A stretch of DNA of 34,966 nt from Micromonospora sp. CPCC 205371 (GCF_026130045.1 NZ_JAIBNX010000085.1:1-34966); one strand, 5' to 3'. Positions 1-7,575 are shown, counted from the first letter of the stretch. Notes: generated by a model not told the origin, from the sequence alone. Numbers and translations: made by a program.

Positions 1-384
1 GACGCCCGGGCCGCGGCCCACCTCGGTGTACCGCTGGCGAAGTCGGGCGACACCGAGGCGGCGGCCGCCGCGTTCGGTCGCGCCGAGCAGCGCGGCAGCT
101 CGGACGGCCCGGCCCAGCTCGGCGACCTGCTGTACCGGTCCGGCGACCACGCCGGCGCCGAGGCGGCCTGGCGGCGGGCCGACGCGATGGGCAACCGTGA
201 CGCCGCCTACAACCTGGGCCGGCTGCTGAGCCGCACCGGCAACCTCGACGCCGCCGAGACCGCGCTGCGCCGGGCCGGCGCGCGGGGGCACCCGGCGGCG
301 CCGCAGGAACTGGCCTTGGTGCTGTCCGCCCGGGGCCATCAGCGCGCCGCCGCCCACACATTTCTGCACCGCGCCGGGGCGTGA
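1..384 (+). CDS. TPR/Sel1-like repeat protein, C-terminal part (5' end outside window)
   Basis: The reading frame is open from base 1 and ends at TGA 382-384, giving 127 residues of a longer protein. The visible part consists of degenerate repeats of about 36 residues, with the pattern 'LG.LL.R.GD...AE.A.RRA...G': for example near residues 8-25, 39-60 and 71-97. This is the helix-turn-helix signature of TPR or Sel1-like repeats, which form solenoid scaffolds for protein-protein contacts. No catalytic motif, signal peptide or membrane segment is visible in this part. In actinobacteria such tails occur in large multi-domain regulators and in stand-alone repeat proteins; which of these applies cannot be decided without the upstream sequence. 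Codon use is ordinary for the window. Confidence 0.75.
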   Translation, partial: DARAAAHLGVPLAKSGDTEAAAAAFGRAEQRGSSDGPAQLGDLLYRSGDHAGAEAAWRRADAMGNRDAAYNLGRLLSRTGNLDAAETALRRAGARGHPAAPQELALVLSARGHQRAAAHTFLHRAGA

Positions 385-394
385 CGTAGCGGTG

Positions 395-415
395 ACTTTG
401 CTAAAGTTCCGGCCG
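395..415 (+). promoter_or_regulatory. Possible -10 box and leaderless start of a lost gene, with small palindrome
   Basis: A 13-bp palindrome ACTTT-GCT-AAAGT (395-407) contains the -10-like hexamer TAAAGT (402-407). A GTG follows at 415, seven bases after the hexamer, the spacing expected for a leaderless actinobacterial transcript. The frame from that GTG hits TAG at 451-453, so nothing intact is expressed from it. It may be the surviving promoter of the gene whose body was replaced by the remnants at 475-903. The evidence is weak. Confidence 0.25.
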
Positions 416-474
416 TGACCCTGCGTTCGAGCGGTTGGTGGCCCGCCTGCTAGGCGGCCCTGCCCTGTTCGAAC

Positions 475-528
475 CACTCGAAGCCCGAGCACGTCAAGCA
501 CTGGTGGGGCCGGGGCAACCCGCTCGAC
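475..528 (+). repeat. 54-bp inverted copy of an internal segment of the SRPBCC gene
   Basis: These 54 bases are identical to the reverse complement of 1236-1289, which lies inside the intact SRPBCC gene on the minus strand. Translated on the plus strand the copy gives the same residues (beginning HSKPEHVKHWW and ending GNPLD) and runs in frame into the trpD remnant at 526. Its left edge abuts the palindrome GTTCGAAC (467-474). Identity over 54 bp with no mismatch suggests a recent templated insertion rather than an old duplicated gene. Confidence 0.9.
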
Positions 529-903
529 GGGCTCGACAAGCTCACCACGGTCACGACGTCGCGCGTGTGGACAGTACACGATGGAGTGGTGGCGCGGACC
601 GTGATAGATCCGCGCGACCTGGGGCTGTCGCGGCCCGATCCTGCCGCGTTGCGCGGCGGTGACGCCGCGGTCAACGCACGGATCGCGCACGCGGTGCTCG
701 ACGGACACCCGGGCCCGGTCCGCGATGTGGTCCTGCTCAACGCGGCGGCCGTTCTGGTGGCGGCATCGGCGTCACGGGTGTCCCTTGTGGAGGGTCTTGC
801 GGCGGCCATGGCGCGGTGCGCGGAGGCGGTCGACTCCGGCGCGGCCCGGGCCACCCTCGCTCGATGGGTGGCCGCGGGCCGGCGCGCCTATGCCGGTGCG
901 TAG
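526..903 (+). pseudogene. trpD: Anthranilate phosphoribosyltransferase C-terminal remnant (trpD')
   Basis: Anthranilate phosphoribosyltransferase joins anthranilate to PRPP in tryptophan synthesis. Only the last third is here. From 526 the frame reads DGLDKLTT, then SRVW, then a stretch with LRGGDAAVNARIAHAVLDG and VVLLNAAAVLVAA, ending at TAG 901-903. These correspond to the family's 'GLDEL', 'GGDA.NA' and 'LNAA' segments near the C terminus. The glycine-rich PRPP-binding loop and the whole N-terminal helical domain are absent; upstream of 526 the sequence is the inverted SRPBCC copy and then a stop at 451-453. A GTG at 565 could start a 112-residue peptide, but it would lack the active site. 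The intact trpD is presumably elsewhere. The reading frame itself still has no internal stop, so the loss looks recent. Confidence 0.8.
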
Positions 904-914
904 TCCAGCAGGAC

Positions 915-1385
915 TCAGGAGAGCTTCTCCAGGTACGCGGCCAGGGCGTCGTACGACTCCTTGGCGCCGTCGGCCATGCCGGAGGCCACCATGCCGTCGC
1001 GGTCTTCCTTGGTGTCGAAGCGGGTGAGGCTGGTGACGGTCGTCTTGCCGTCTTCCTCCGTCAGCTCCAGCGTCTCCACGCAGACGTGGCCGGGCATACC
1101 CTCGAACTCGAAGGTCCACACGATCCGCTCCGGCGCCTTGATGTCCCGGTACTCGCCGCGGAACGCGTACTGCTCGCCGTCCGGCGCGTGCTCGACGAAG
1201 CGCCAGCTGCCGCCCGGGCGGAAGTCCATCTCGCAGTCGAGCGGGTTGCCCCGGCCCCACCAGTGCTTGACGTGCTCGGGCTTCGAGTGCGCCTCGAAGA
1301 CGAGCTCGCGCGGCGCGTCGAACACGCGCACCATCTTGATTTCCAGGTCAGTTGGCAGGGTCACGGTCAGGTTGTTGTCACTCAT
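915..1385 (-). CDS. SRPBCC (AHSA1/START-like) family protein
   Basis: This 156-residue protein has the features of the Activator of Hsp90 ATPase homologue 1-like branch of the SRPBCC fold: an early RVFDAPRELVFEAHSKPEHV segment (about residues 20-39), the tryptophan pair 'HWWG', then 'GGSWRFVEHAPDG' and a C-terminal helix rich in Met and Ala. These small helix-grip proteins bind hydrophobic ligands; for most members the ligand is unknown. The start codon ATG at 1385-1383 overlaps the 3' end of the arsR-type gene by 8 bases (1378-1385), so the two are translationally coupled and form one operon. ArsR-SRPBCC pairs are a common actinobacterial arrangement in which the regulator controls its own operon. 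A 54-bp internal piece is repeated in inverted form at 475-528. Confidence 0.88.
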   Translation of the reverse strand: MSDNNLTVTLPTDLEIKMVRVFDAPRELVFEAHSKPEHVKHWWGRGNPLDCEMDFRPGGSWRFVEHAPDGEQYAFRGEYRDIKAPERIVWTFEFEGMPGHVCVETLELTEEDGKTTVTSLTRFDTKEDRDGMVASGMADGAKESYDALAAYLEKLS

Positions 1386-1710
1386 CTCTGGTCTCCTTCT
1401 GAATCTGTTGCAGGTACTCGCCGAGCTTGTCGTAGCGCAGCTCCCAGAACCGCTCGTAGGTAGCGATCCAGTCGGCCACCTCGCGCAGCGGCCCCGCGTC
1501 GAGGCGGCACGGGCGCCACTGCGCCTCCTTACCGCGAGTGATCAACCCGGCGCGCTCCAGCACCTTCAGATGCTTGGAGACGGCCTGGAGGCTGATCGGG
1601 AACGGCTCGGCGAGCTGGTTGACCGTCGCCTCGCCCTCCGCCAGCCGGGCCAGGATGGCCCGCCGGGTCGGATCGGCGAGGGCGCCGAACACCTCGCTCA
1701 GCCGGTCCAC
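1378..1710 (-). CDS. ArsR family winged-helix transcriptional repressor
   Basis: The protein of 110 residues is a compact winged helix. It opens with DRLSEVFGALADPTRRAIL, has the recognition region 'VNQLAEPFPISLQAVSKHLKVLERAGLI', and a wing containing 'RGKEAQWRPCRLD'. The C-terminal segment 'ADWIATYERFWELRYDKL' is typical of ArsR regulators paired with SRPBCC proteins. I place the start at GTG 1710-1708 because a good ribosome site (AAAGGCGGAG) lies just upstream; a longer in-frame extension to the right has no family support. No metal-binding CxC motif is seen, so it probably responds to an organic ligand or to nothing known. It overlaps the SRPBCC start by 8 bases. Confidence 0.88.
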   Translation of the reverse strand: MDRLSEVFGALADPTRRAILARLAEGEATVNQLAEPFPISLQAVSKHLKVLERAGLITRGKEAQWRPCRLDAGPLREVADWIATYERFWELRYDKLGEYLQQIQKETRDE

Positions 1711-1723
1711 GACTCCGCCTTTC

Positions 1724-1755
1724 TCAACCACTCGGTTAATCAACTTATAGGTTGA
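1724..1755. promoter_or_regulatory. ArsR operator candidates
   Basis: Two short inverted repeats lie between the promoter and the arsR start: AACC-ACTC-GGTT (1726-1737) and TCAAC-TTATAG-GTTGA (1740-1755). The second sits immediately downstream of the -10 box on the minus strand, covering the expected transcription start. The stretch is AT-rich compared with its surroundings. This is where an autorepressing ArsR dimer would bind. Binding is inferred from position and symmetry. Confidence 0.5.
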
Positions 1756-1784
1756 ATACTGCCTCGCGCCGACCGCCCTGTCAA
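1756..1784 (-). promoter_or_regulatory. Sigma-70-type promoter of the arsR-SRPBCC operon
   Basis: Reading the minus strand, TTGACA (1784-1779) is a perfect -35 box. It is followed by exactly 17 bases and then CAGTAT (1761-1756) as the -10 box. The start of transcription would fall near 1750, inside the TCAAC/GTTGA palindrome, which fits repression by the operon's own ArsR. Confidence 0.5.
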
Positions 1785-1869
1785 CCTCAACGGCAGATTT
1801 CCGCCCCGCAGCGGGTGGCGTGACGGCGACCATCTGCGGTTGCGCTGGTCCTGGCTCTGAGGTTGGATC

Positions 1870-2478
1870 ATGAGCGTGCTGGACAGTGACGAGCGGGCGG
1901 TCCTGGATCGGATCGGTCAGGGTCTGATCTACACCGAGTCGGAGGCGTCGTTCCAGGCCCCTCAGCGACGTACCGATCTGATCTTCGAGTACAACCACAC
2001 GCCGCCCAGCGACGCCGATCGGCGCGGGTCGTTGCTCGCCGCGATTCTCGGGTCGGTCGGGGAGCGCGCCGTGGTGCTACCGCCCTTCCATGCCGGCTTC
2101 GGAAGCAACGTCCATATCGGTGACGACTTCTTCGGCAACGTCAACCTCACCTTCGTCGACGACGTGGACATCCGCATCGGCGACGGCGTCATGATCGCGC
2201 CCAGCGTCACGCTCACGACGACGGGACACCCCGTGCACCCCGCGCGCCGCGTCGACTACGCGCGCTTCTCCGAACCCATCGTGATCGAAGACCGGGTCTG
2301 GATCGGTAGCAACGCCGTCGTGCTGCCGGGTGTCCGCATCGGGTACGGGTCCGTCATCGGCGCCGGCAGCGTGGTCAGCCGCGACGTCCCGCCGATGGTG
2401 GTCGCCGTCGGAACGCCCTGCCGCGTCCTTCGCCCCATCACCGACGACGACCTGACCACACGCACCCTGGCCGGCTAG
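1870..2478 (+). CDS. Maltose/galactoside O-acetyltransferase-like hexapeptide acetyltransferase
   Basis: This 202-residue protein belongs to the left-handed beta-helix acetyltransferases of the Maa/LacA/NodL type, which move the acetyl group of acetyl-CoA onto sugar hydroxyls. An N-terminal helical 'Mac' region (about 1-60) is followed by hexapeptide repeats: 'VHIGDDFFGNVNL', 'IRIGDGVMIAP', 'VWIGSNAVVLPGVRIG', 'SVIGAGSVV'. The catalytic histidine is expected at His120 in TTTGHPVHP. The end 'GTPCRVLRPI' matches the usual 'G.PAKVIR.I' tail. Length is normal. The start ATG has a GAGG about nine bases upstream. No clear operon partner: the ArsR operon diverges upstream and the LysR gene converges from the right. 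Confidence 0.9.
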   Translation: MSVLDSDERAVLDRIGQGLIYTESEASFQAPQRRTDLIFEYNHTPPSDADRRGSLLAAILGSVGERAVVLPPFHAGFGSNVHIGDDFFGNVNLTFVDDVDIRIGDGVMIAPSVTLTTTGHPVHPARRVDYARFSEPIVIEDRVWIGSNAVVLPGVRIGYGSVIGAGSVVSRDVPPMVVAVGTPCRVLRPITDDDLTTRTLAG

Positions 2479-2532
2479 CCACCTTGCGTCCCGCGCCGTC
2501 CAGCACCTCGACGGACAGGGACAATCGCTGGC

Positions 2533-3486
2533 TCACGTCCTTCTCCTCGCGGATCGTCGGCTCCATGTCGGTGTCCAGACGTCGGGGTCGGGGTCGGCTC
2601 GCCTGGAGTCGAGGTAGTCGCGGAGCTTGCTGAGCGCCGGGTGCGGGTTGTCGTCGCGCCAGATCAGCGACATCGGGTAGATCGGTGCCGGGTCACGAAC
2701 CGGTATGCGCCGCAGGTCGTAGCTGTCCGGCCACAGGTACCGCGAGTTTTCGCCCACGAATGTCGCCAGTTGCGCGGAGTCGGCGATCTCGGCCAGCAGG
2801 GCCTCGTATCCGAAGACCGGCCCGAGCCTTTCGATCGTGAGGTCGAACGCGGCGGCGAGCTCGTCGTAGTAGTCGGCCCACTCGGTGCCCGGAGCCATGC
2901 CCGGCATCCAGATCCGATGTCCGGCCAGTTGTGCGGGCGTGACCGTGTGAGCGTTGGCGAGCGCGTGACGGGGTCCGACCAGTAGCCGGTGGGGCTCGTC
3001 GATCACGCGGGCCGTCCGGATCGCGTCCGGCAGGAGCCGCGGGGGAGCGGTGACGGCGTGGAAGGTGGCGTCGATCGTCCCGGCTTCGACCGCGGCGATC
3101 GCGGCGTCGACGTCGGCGCTCAGCAGGGTCACGACGTCCAGCTCGATGTCGGGATGCGCGCGGTGGAAGTGCTGCAGCAGCACCGCGGGTGCGATCCGCC
3201 GGCTGTGGACATCGACGCGCAGCGCGCGCCGGCCGGGGCGCACGGACGCGTCGGCCCGCGCTTCCACCCGGAGAAGCTCGCGGGCGTGGGGCAGGAACGC
3301 CTGGCCGTCGATGGTGAGCTGGGCTCCCCGGGCGGTGCGGGTGAACAGGCGCACCTCCAGATCCTTCTCCAGCGCCGCGATGCGCTTGGAGACGGCCTGC
3401 TGCGTGATCGACAGGGCGGCGGCGGCTTCTTGGAACTGGCCAGCGTCCGCGACGGCAACGAAGGTACGCACGGCGTCAAGATCCAT
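2533..3486 (-). CDS. LysR family transcriptional regulator
   Basis: At 317 residues this is a full-length LysR regulator. The N-terminal winged helix-turn-helix covers residues 1-60 ('FQEAAAALSITQQAVSKRIAALEKDLEVRLFTR' region), followed by the linker helix and a two-lobed effector-binding domain (about 90-300). It is divergent from the MFS exporter gene that starts at 3609, and a 17-bp palindrome lies in the gap, so control of that exporter is likely, along with self-control. The effector is not predictable. The last 20 residues are basic and Arg-rich. Start ATG 3486-3484 is the first in-frame ATG before the HTH and is the usual family start. Confidence 0.9.
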   Translation of the reverse strand: MDLDAVRTFVAVADAGQFQEAAAALSITQQAVSKRIAALEKDLEVRLFTRTARGAQLTIDGQAFLPHARELLRVEARADASVRPGRRALRVDVHSRRIAPAVLLQHFHRAHPDIELDVVTLLSADVDAAIAAVEAGTIDATFHAVTAPPRLLPDAIRTARVIDEPHRLLVGPRHALANAHTVTPAQLAGHRIWMPGMAPGTEWADYYDELAAAFDLTIERLGPVFGYEALLAEIADSAQLATFVGENSRYLWPDSYDLRRIPVRDPAPIYPMSLIWRDDNPHPALSKLRDYLDSRRADPDPDVWTPTWSRRSARRRT

Positions 3487-3502
3487 CCGTTGACTCTACC
3501 CA

Positions 3503-3519
3503 CACAACGACTGGTTGTG
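3503..3519. promoter_or_regulatory. LysR operator candidate
   Basis: CACAAC-GACTG-GTTGTG is a perfect 6-bp inverted repeat with a 5-base spacer, located 17 bases upstream of the lysR start and about 90 upstream of the divergent MFS gene. The size (17 bp) and dyad fit a LysR binding site shared by the two genes. Confidence 0.5.
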
Positions 3520-3608
3520 GCTCGCGGATGCCTCGGTTGTTTGATCCGCCTTCACCCGCCCTGATTCGATCACCGCGATCAACAGCGGGTTGTCAGAAGG
3601 GGGGCACT

Positions 3609-4844
3609 GTGGACCGGCGGTTCGGGTGGTTGTGGGCGGCGTACGCGGTCAGCGCCTATGGCTCAGCGCTCGGCTTCGGTGCGTTTCCGCTGATAGCCGT
3701 GCTGGTGTTGCATGCCAGCCCCGCCCAGGTGTCCGCGTTGGCCGCGGTGGGGCCCGCGGTGGGCGCGCTGATCGCGCTACCGCTCGGGCCGTGGGTGGAG
3801 TTCCACCGCAAGCGGCCGGTGATGATCGCAATGGACCTGGTCAGGTTCGCGGTCCTGATGACGATCCCGGTCGCCTACGCTGTCGGCCGGCTCAGCTTCG
3901 GCCAGCTGGTGGTCGTCTCCGTCGTGGTCGCCGCGGCGAGGATCGCCTTCAACGCGGCAAGCGGCGCCTACCTCAAGGCCATCGTCCGGCCGGAGAGGCT
4001 GCTGGTGGCCAGCGCGAGGTTCGAGTCCACGACGTGGAGCTCCATCGCGGTCGGGCCGCCGCTGGGCGGGTCGGCGATCGGCCTGTTCGGGCCGGTCGCC
4101 ACCGTGGTGGCCAACGCGCTCAGCTACCTGCTGTCGGCACTGGGCGTCATCGCGATCCGCGAGCGGGAGCAACGCACACAACGTACCGGCGATGGGCGGG
4201 TCCGGGCCGGCGAGCTGCTCGACGGCTGGCGGCACGTCTGGACCCACCCCGGCCTGCGGCCGCTCTACCTCAACAACCTGCTCGTCGGTGGACTGATCAT
4301 GGCCGCCGAGCCGTTGCTGGCCGTGCTCATGCTGGGGCAGCTCGGCTTCGCACCCTGGCAGTACGGGCTCGCCTTCGCCGTGCCCTGCCTCGGCGGACTC
4401 ATCGGCTCGCGACTGGCACGCCGGGTCGTGGCCCGGTTCGGCCAGTACCGCATCCTGCGCACCGTCGGCACGCTGCGTGCGGTCTGGGTGATCGGCCTGG
4501 CCTTCGTCCAGCCCGGAGTCGCCGGCCTCGCGACGGTGATGGCCGTCGAACTCGCCATCATCGTCAGCATGAGCCTGTACAACCCGGTGCTGGCCACGTA
4601 TCGGCTGGCGCACACCCCGCAGGACCGCGTCGCGCGCACCTTGTCGGCCTGGTCGATCAGTAGCAGCGTCACCATCGCCGTGCTGAGTGCCCTCGGTGGG
4701 CTGCTCGCCACTGCCACCAGCCCGCGCACGGCCATCGCGGTGGCGGGACTACTCATCCTGGCCAGCCCGCTGCTGCTACCGCGTGTCGAGGGGTTGTCGC
4801 CTGGTGCGGTACGGCAGCACGAACAGGTACAGGCCGGTGCCTAG
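3609..4844 (+). CDS. Major facilitator superfamily exporter
   Basis: A 411-residue integral membrane protein with about twelve hydrophobic segments, beginning with 'FGWLWAAYAVSAYGSALGFGAFPLIAVLVL'. The cytoplasmic loop after helix 2 reads 'GPWVEFHRKRPVMIAMDLVRF', the MFS motif A position. The style is that of the MFS_3/MFS_1 drug exporters of actinobacteria. I choose GTG 3609 because a GGGGGG-rich ribosome site lies just upstream and the preceding in-frame residues are hydrophilic and unrelated to the family. Divergent LysR gene and shared palindrome suggest inducible export of an unknown compound. Its 3' end overlaps by 69 bases a convergent small gene (4776-4994). Confidence 0.87.
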   Translation: MDRRFGWLWAAYAVSAYGSALGFGAFPLIAVLVLHASPAQVSALAAVGPAVGALIALPLGPWVEFHRKRPVMIAMDLVRFAVLMTIPVAYAVGRLSFGQLVVVSVVVAAARIAFNAASGAYLKAIVRPERLLVASARFESTTWSSIAVGPPLGGSAIGLFGPVATVVANALSYLLSALGVIAIREREQRTQRTGDGRVRAGELLDGWRHVWTHPGLRPLYLNNLLVGGLIMAAEPLLAVLMLGQLGFAPWQYGLAFAVPCLGGLIGSRLARRVVARFGQYRILRTVGTLRAVWVIGLAFVQPGVAGLATVMAVELAIIVSMSLYNPVLATYRLAHTPQDRVARTLSAWSISSSVTIAVLSALGGLLATATSPRTAIAVAGLLILASPLLLPRVEGLSPGAVRQHEQVQAGA

Positions 4845-4994
4845 GAGCAGGAAGAGCGGCAGCAGCGGCGACAGGTACACCCATTCGGCGGGCTCGTCCT
4901 GCGTCAGGACGACGGCGGTGACGATGACGACGGAAGTGGTGAAGGCAATGGCCATCCAGCGGTGGAACTGCCGAATCCACTTGCTCCAGCTCAT
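4776..4994 (-). CDS. Small two-helix membrane protein of unknown function
   Basis: 72 residues with an amphipathic start (MSWSKWIRQFHRWMAIAF) and two hydrophobic segments at about 13-31 and 41-60, ending in a basic tail. The start ATG 4994-4992 has a strong ribosome site (GAGGAGG, six bases upstream), which is the main argument that this is real despite its 69-base convergent overlap with the MFS gene. I do not recognise a named family with certainty. Similar short proteins with 'W.R..HRW.A..F' starts are found in bacteria, so it may be a conserved inner-membrane protein. Confidence 0.7.
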   Translation of the reverse strand: MSWSKWIRQFHRWMAIAFTTSVVIVTAVVLTQDEPAEWVYLSPLLPLFLLLGTGLYLFVLPYRTRRQPLDTR

Positions 4995-5129
4995 GGGAAC
5001 CTCCTCGGTCGTTGCGGGTTCCCGGACGACGCTATGCGCGGCTCGGCGCTCCGCGCTTCTTCATTCCTGCCCGGTTCGTCCGTCCACACCACGTGCTATT
5101 CCAGTGTGGACAGTTGGTGTACGCGGGCA

Positions 5130-5158
5130 TTGGTGATTTGCGTTTGACGTATTAGACT
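5130..5158 (+). promoter_or_regulatory. Candidate promoter of the secreted hydrolase
   Basis: TTGGTG (5130-5135) and TAGACT (5153-5158) are separated by 17 bases. The -35 match is modest and the -10 fits the actinobacterial TAnnnT pattern. The CebR-like palindrome begins six bases after the -10, so a bound repressor would cover the start of transcription. Confidence 0.35.
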
Positions 5159-5163
5159 GACGC

Positions 5164-5177
5164 CGGGAGCGCTCCCA
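5164..5177. promoter_or_regulatory. CebR-type operator (13 of 14 bases)
   Basis: CGGGAGCGCTCCCA differs at only the first base from TGGGAGCGCTCCCA, the palindrome bound by CebR/CelR, the LacI-family repressors that control cellulose and cello-oligosaccharide genes in Streptomyces and Thermobifida. The 12-base core GGGAGCGCTCCC (5165-5176) is perfectly symmetrical. It lies 41 bases upstream of the hydrolase ATG, directly after the candidate -10 box. I saw no second copy in the window. Confidence 0.7.
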
Positions 5178-5218
5178 TGGGCATCCCATGACAACGGAAT
5201 ACACGGGGGAGGACGTCG

Positions 5219-7561
5219 ATGCGCGTCGGTAGAGGCGTGGCCGCGGCGATGATGTCGCTTGCGCTGACGTTGGGCGGCGGCACAGCCGCATGGGCAGATC
5301 CAGGCAAACCGGGTGGTGGTTCGCCGGCTGGCACGGCGCTACCAGACGGCTGGCAGCTACGAAGCAGCGGATCAGGGTTCGAGTTGGTCTGGCGTACGCC
5401 GAATCCCGTGCCGATCGGCGACGCGATGGTCGAGTTTCACGCCGGTGGCCGGCTGCTGGGATGGCCGGTGGCCGAGCCCGATCAAAAGACGTTCCGGCTC
5501 GTCATCGACGGTGCGGCGGCGCGAAATCTGACCGACCCGCAGGTTCGCGCGGCGGGACGGCGCCTCGACGCCACCGAGGTTGACCGCGGCCCGGCAGGCA
5601 CCGCACGGTCAGCCCTCGCGGCGGCGCAACTGCCGCCAAATGCCGTCGATCCGGGTACACCCGGTCCCTACACCACGATCTCCGGCGAATACACGCTGCC
5701 CGACGTCAGCCTCCCCGGCTTCACCGCGCCGGTGGAGATGCGCGGTTTCGTCGTGGCGCCGCAGGGCACCTCGGGCCAGCGTCCGCTGGTGCTGTTCCTG
5801 CACGGGCGGCACGCCACCTGCTACCAGGGCACCGCGCAGCCGACGCTGGCCTGGCCCTGCCCGGCCGGTTGGACGCCGGTGCCCAGCCACCTCGGATACC
5901 AGCGGGCACAGCAGCTGCTGGCGTCGCAGGGCTACGTGACCGTGTCGATCTCGGCAAACGGCGTCAACGCTCAGGACGGCGCCCTGATGGCGCCGCGAGA
6001 CGGCGGTGCGCAGGCGCGGTCGTCGCTGGTCCGCATCCACCTGGGGCGCTGGGCAGACTGGGCCGGCACCGGCCGCCCGACCGCACCCGACGTGGTGCGC
6101 AACGCCCCGGTGGCCGACATGACGCGGGTGATGCTGGTGGGTCACTCGCGCGGCGGCGAGGGTGTCAGCAGGGCGGCGGTCGACAGTCTCACGCCGCCGC
6201 CGGCCGGCCGCGACGGATACACCGGCACCGTGCGCTGGCAGATCCGCGGCCTGGCGCTGATCGCTCCCACGCTGCTCGCGCAGAACCCGCAGCCGGACGT
6301 GCCGTCGATGACGATCCTGTCCGACTGCGACGGCGACGTCTCCGACCTGCAGGGCCAGCAGTACATAGACGCGACCCGCGGGGTCGGCCGCGGGTTCGCA
6401 CTGCACGGCTCGGTCTTCGTCATCGGCGCCAACCACAACTTCTACAACACAGAATGGACACCGGGACTGTCCGCGTCCCCGTCGTTCGACGACGCGAACT
6501 TCCACGACCCGGTCTGCGGGCAGGGTAGGCCCACTCGGATCACCCCCGAACAGCAGCAGAAGGTCGGTGCCACCTACACCGCCGCGGCGGCGGCGACGTT
6601 CGTGGCCGGCAACGACCAGGTCCGTCCGTTGCTGGACGGTTCCGGGGTACGGGCACCGTCGGTCGACCCGGTGGTCGTGCTGAGTCACGGGGTGGGCGCC
6701 AACCGTACGCCGTTCATCGTGCCGGGCCCGTCCACTGTGGTGAGTGGCACCGGCGGTCTGCTGTGCGACGTGGTCACGGCCACACAGACGCCGACCTCGT
6801 GTGACGGCAGTGGCCCGCATTTCGACCAGTTCGAGCCGGTCGAGCCCGAGGCGGGGCGATACGCGGTACGGGTGAACTGGACGGCGCCGGGCACCCCGGT
6901 CACGATCCAGCCGCCGGCGCCGGTCTCGTTCACCAACGCTCAGTCGCTGGCGCTGCGCGTGCTCCTCCCCGGTGGCGCGCCGAGCACCCAGTTCGACGTC
7001 GCCATCGCCGACTCGGCCGGTCGGCGAGCCGTCCTCGGTACGCCCACGCTCGAACCGCTGGTCCGGCAGAACTGGGCACCGGAGCTGCGGATGCCGCTGA
7101 CGAACGCCGTCGCGGCCGGGCTCAACCTGAGCCAGATCGCGCGGCTGGAGATCGTGCCGCGCGCCGGCGGCGAATGGTCCCGTATCTGGGTGTTCGACGC
7201 CTGGAACTGGCGAGCCGGCCTGCCGGCGCCGCAGCCGGTCAGCCTGCCGCGCGTCGACCTGGGCGAGCTGACCGTCCCGGAGGGCGACTCGGGCACCGTC
7301 ACCTACCAGGTGCCGGCCCAGGTCTCCGGCAGCGGCAACGGCCAGGTACGGGTCTTCGTCGTGGACCCGGTCACCGGCCTCGCGACCGCTACCATCGTGA
7401 CCATCACGCCGGGCGCCACCACGATCAGCATCCCGATCCAGGTGACCGGCAACACCCAACCCGCCGACGGCCGCACGTACGTCGTAGCCGTCAAAGCCGT
7501 CAGCAGAGCGTCGGTTGGCGACGCCTACGGAGTCCTGACCGTCCAGGACGACGACGTGTAA
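5219..7561 (+). CDS. Secreted alpha/beta hydrolase with C-terminal Calx-beta domain
   Basis: A 780-residue exported enzyme. Residues 1-27 form a signal peptide (basic start, hydrophobic core, cleavage near 'AWA-DPG'). The catalytic core, about 150-465, has the alpha/beta-hydrolase order: 'LVLFLHGRHATCYQG' (oxyanion region), nucleophile elbow GHSRGGEG with Ser310, an acid in DCDGD (Asp369/371/373), and a histidine in ANHNFYN (His406). A beta-rich region with sugar-hydrolase-like accessory character follows (about 510-670), then a Calx-beta domain from residue 676 ('VPEGDSGTVTY' to 'TVQDDDV'). Family relatives are chlorophyllase- or PET-hydrolase-like esterases, but the substrate is unknown. 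The ribosome site GGGGGAGG is close to consensus. The CebR-type operator upstream suggests induction by cello-oligosaccharides, so a role in plant cell-wall ester cleavage is a reasonable inference. Confidence 0.85.
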   Translation: MRVGRGVAAAMMSLALTLGGGTAAWADPGKPGGGSPAGTALPDGWQLRSSGSGFELVWRTPNPVPIGDAMVEFHAGGRLLGWPVAEPDQKTFRLVIDGAAARNLTDPQVRAAGRRLDATEVDRGPAGTARSALAAAQLPPNAVDPGTPGPYTTISGEYTLPDVSLPGFTAPVEMRGFVVAPQGTSGQRPLVLFLHGRHATCYQGTAQPTLAWPCPAGWTPVPSHLGYQRAQQLLASQGYVTVSISANGVNAQDGALMAPRDGGAQARSSLVRIHLGRWADWAGTGRPTAPDVVRNAPVADMTRVMLVGHSRGGEGVSRAAVDSLTPPPAGRDGYTGTVRWQIRGLALIAPTLLAQNPQPDVPSMTILSDCDGDVSDLQGQQYIDATRGVGRGFALHGSVFVIGANHNFYNTEWTPGLSASPSFDDANFHDPVCGQGRPTRITPEQQQKVGATYTAAAAATFVAGNDQVRPLLDGSGVRAPSVDPVVVLSHGVGANRTPFIVPGPSTVVSGTGGLLCDVVTATQTPTSCDGSGPHFDQFEPVEPEAGRYAVRVNWTAPGTPVTIQPPAPVSFTNAQSLALRVLLPGGAPSTQFDVAIADSAGRRAVLGTPTLEPLVRQNWAPELRMPLTNAVAAGLNLSQIARLEIVPRAGGEWSRIWVFDAWNWRAGLPAPQPVSLPRVDLGELTVPEGDSGTVTYQVPAQVSGSGNGQVRVFVVDPVTGLATATIVTITPGATTISIPIQVTGNTQPADGRTYVVAVKAVSRASVGDAYGVLTVQDDDV

Positions 7562-7575
7562 CAGCAAACAGGTGA

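Noticed and set aside
435-528. Possible protein start 'AFERLVARLLGGPALFEP' upstream of the trpD remnant
   Set aside because: No start codon in that frame and no recognised family. It probably belongs to whatever was lost, but I cannot name it.
3777-4613. 278-codon frame antisense to the first MFS gene
   Set aside because: Very hydrophilic, His/Asp/Gln-rich shadow of a membrane protein.
5609-7567. 652-codon open frame antisense to the secreted hydrolase
   Set aside because: It mirrors the GC-rich third positions of the real gene. It is Arg/Gly/Asp-rich with low complexity and has no domain or signal.
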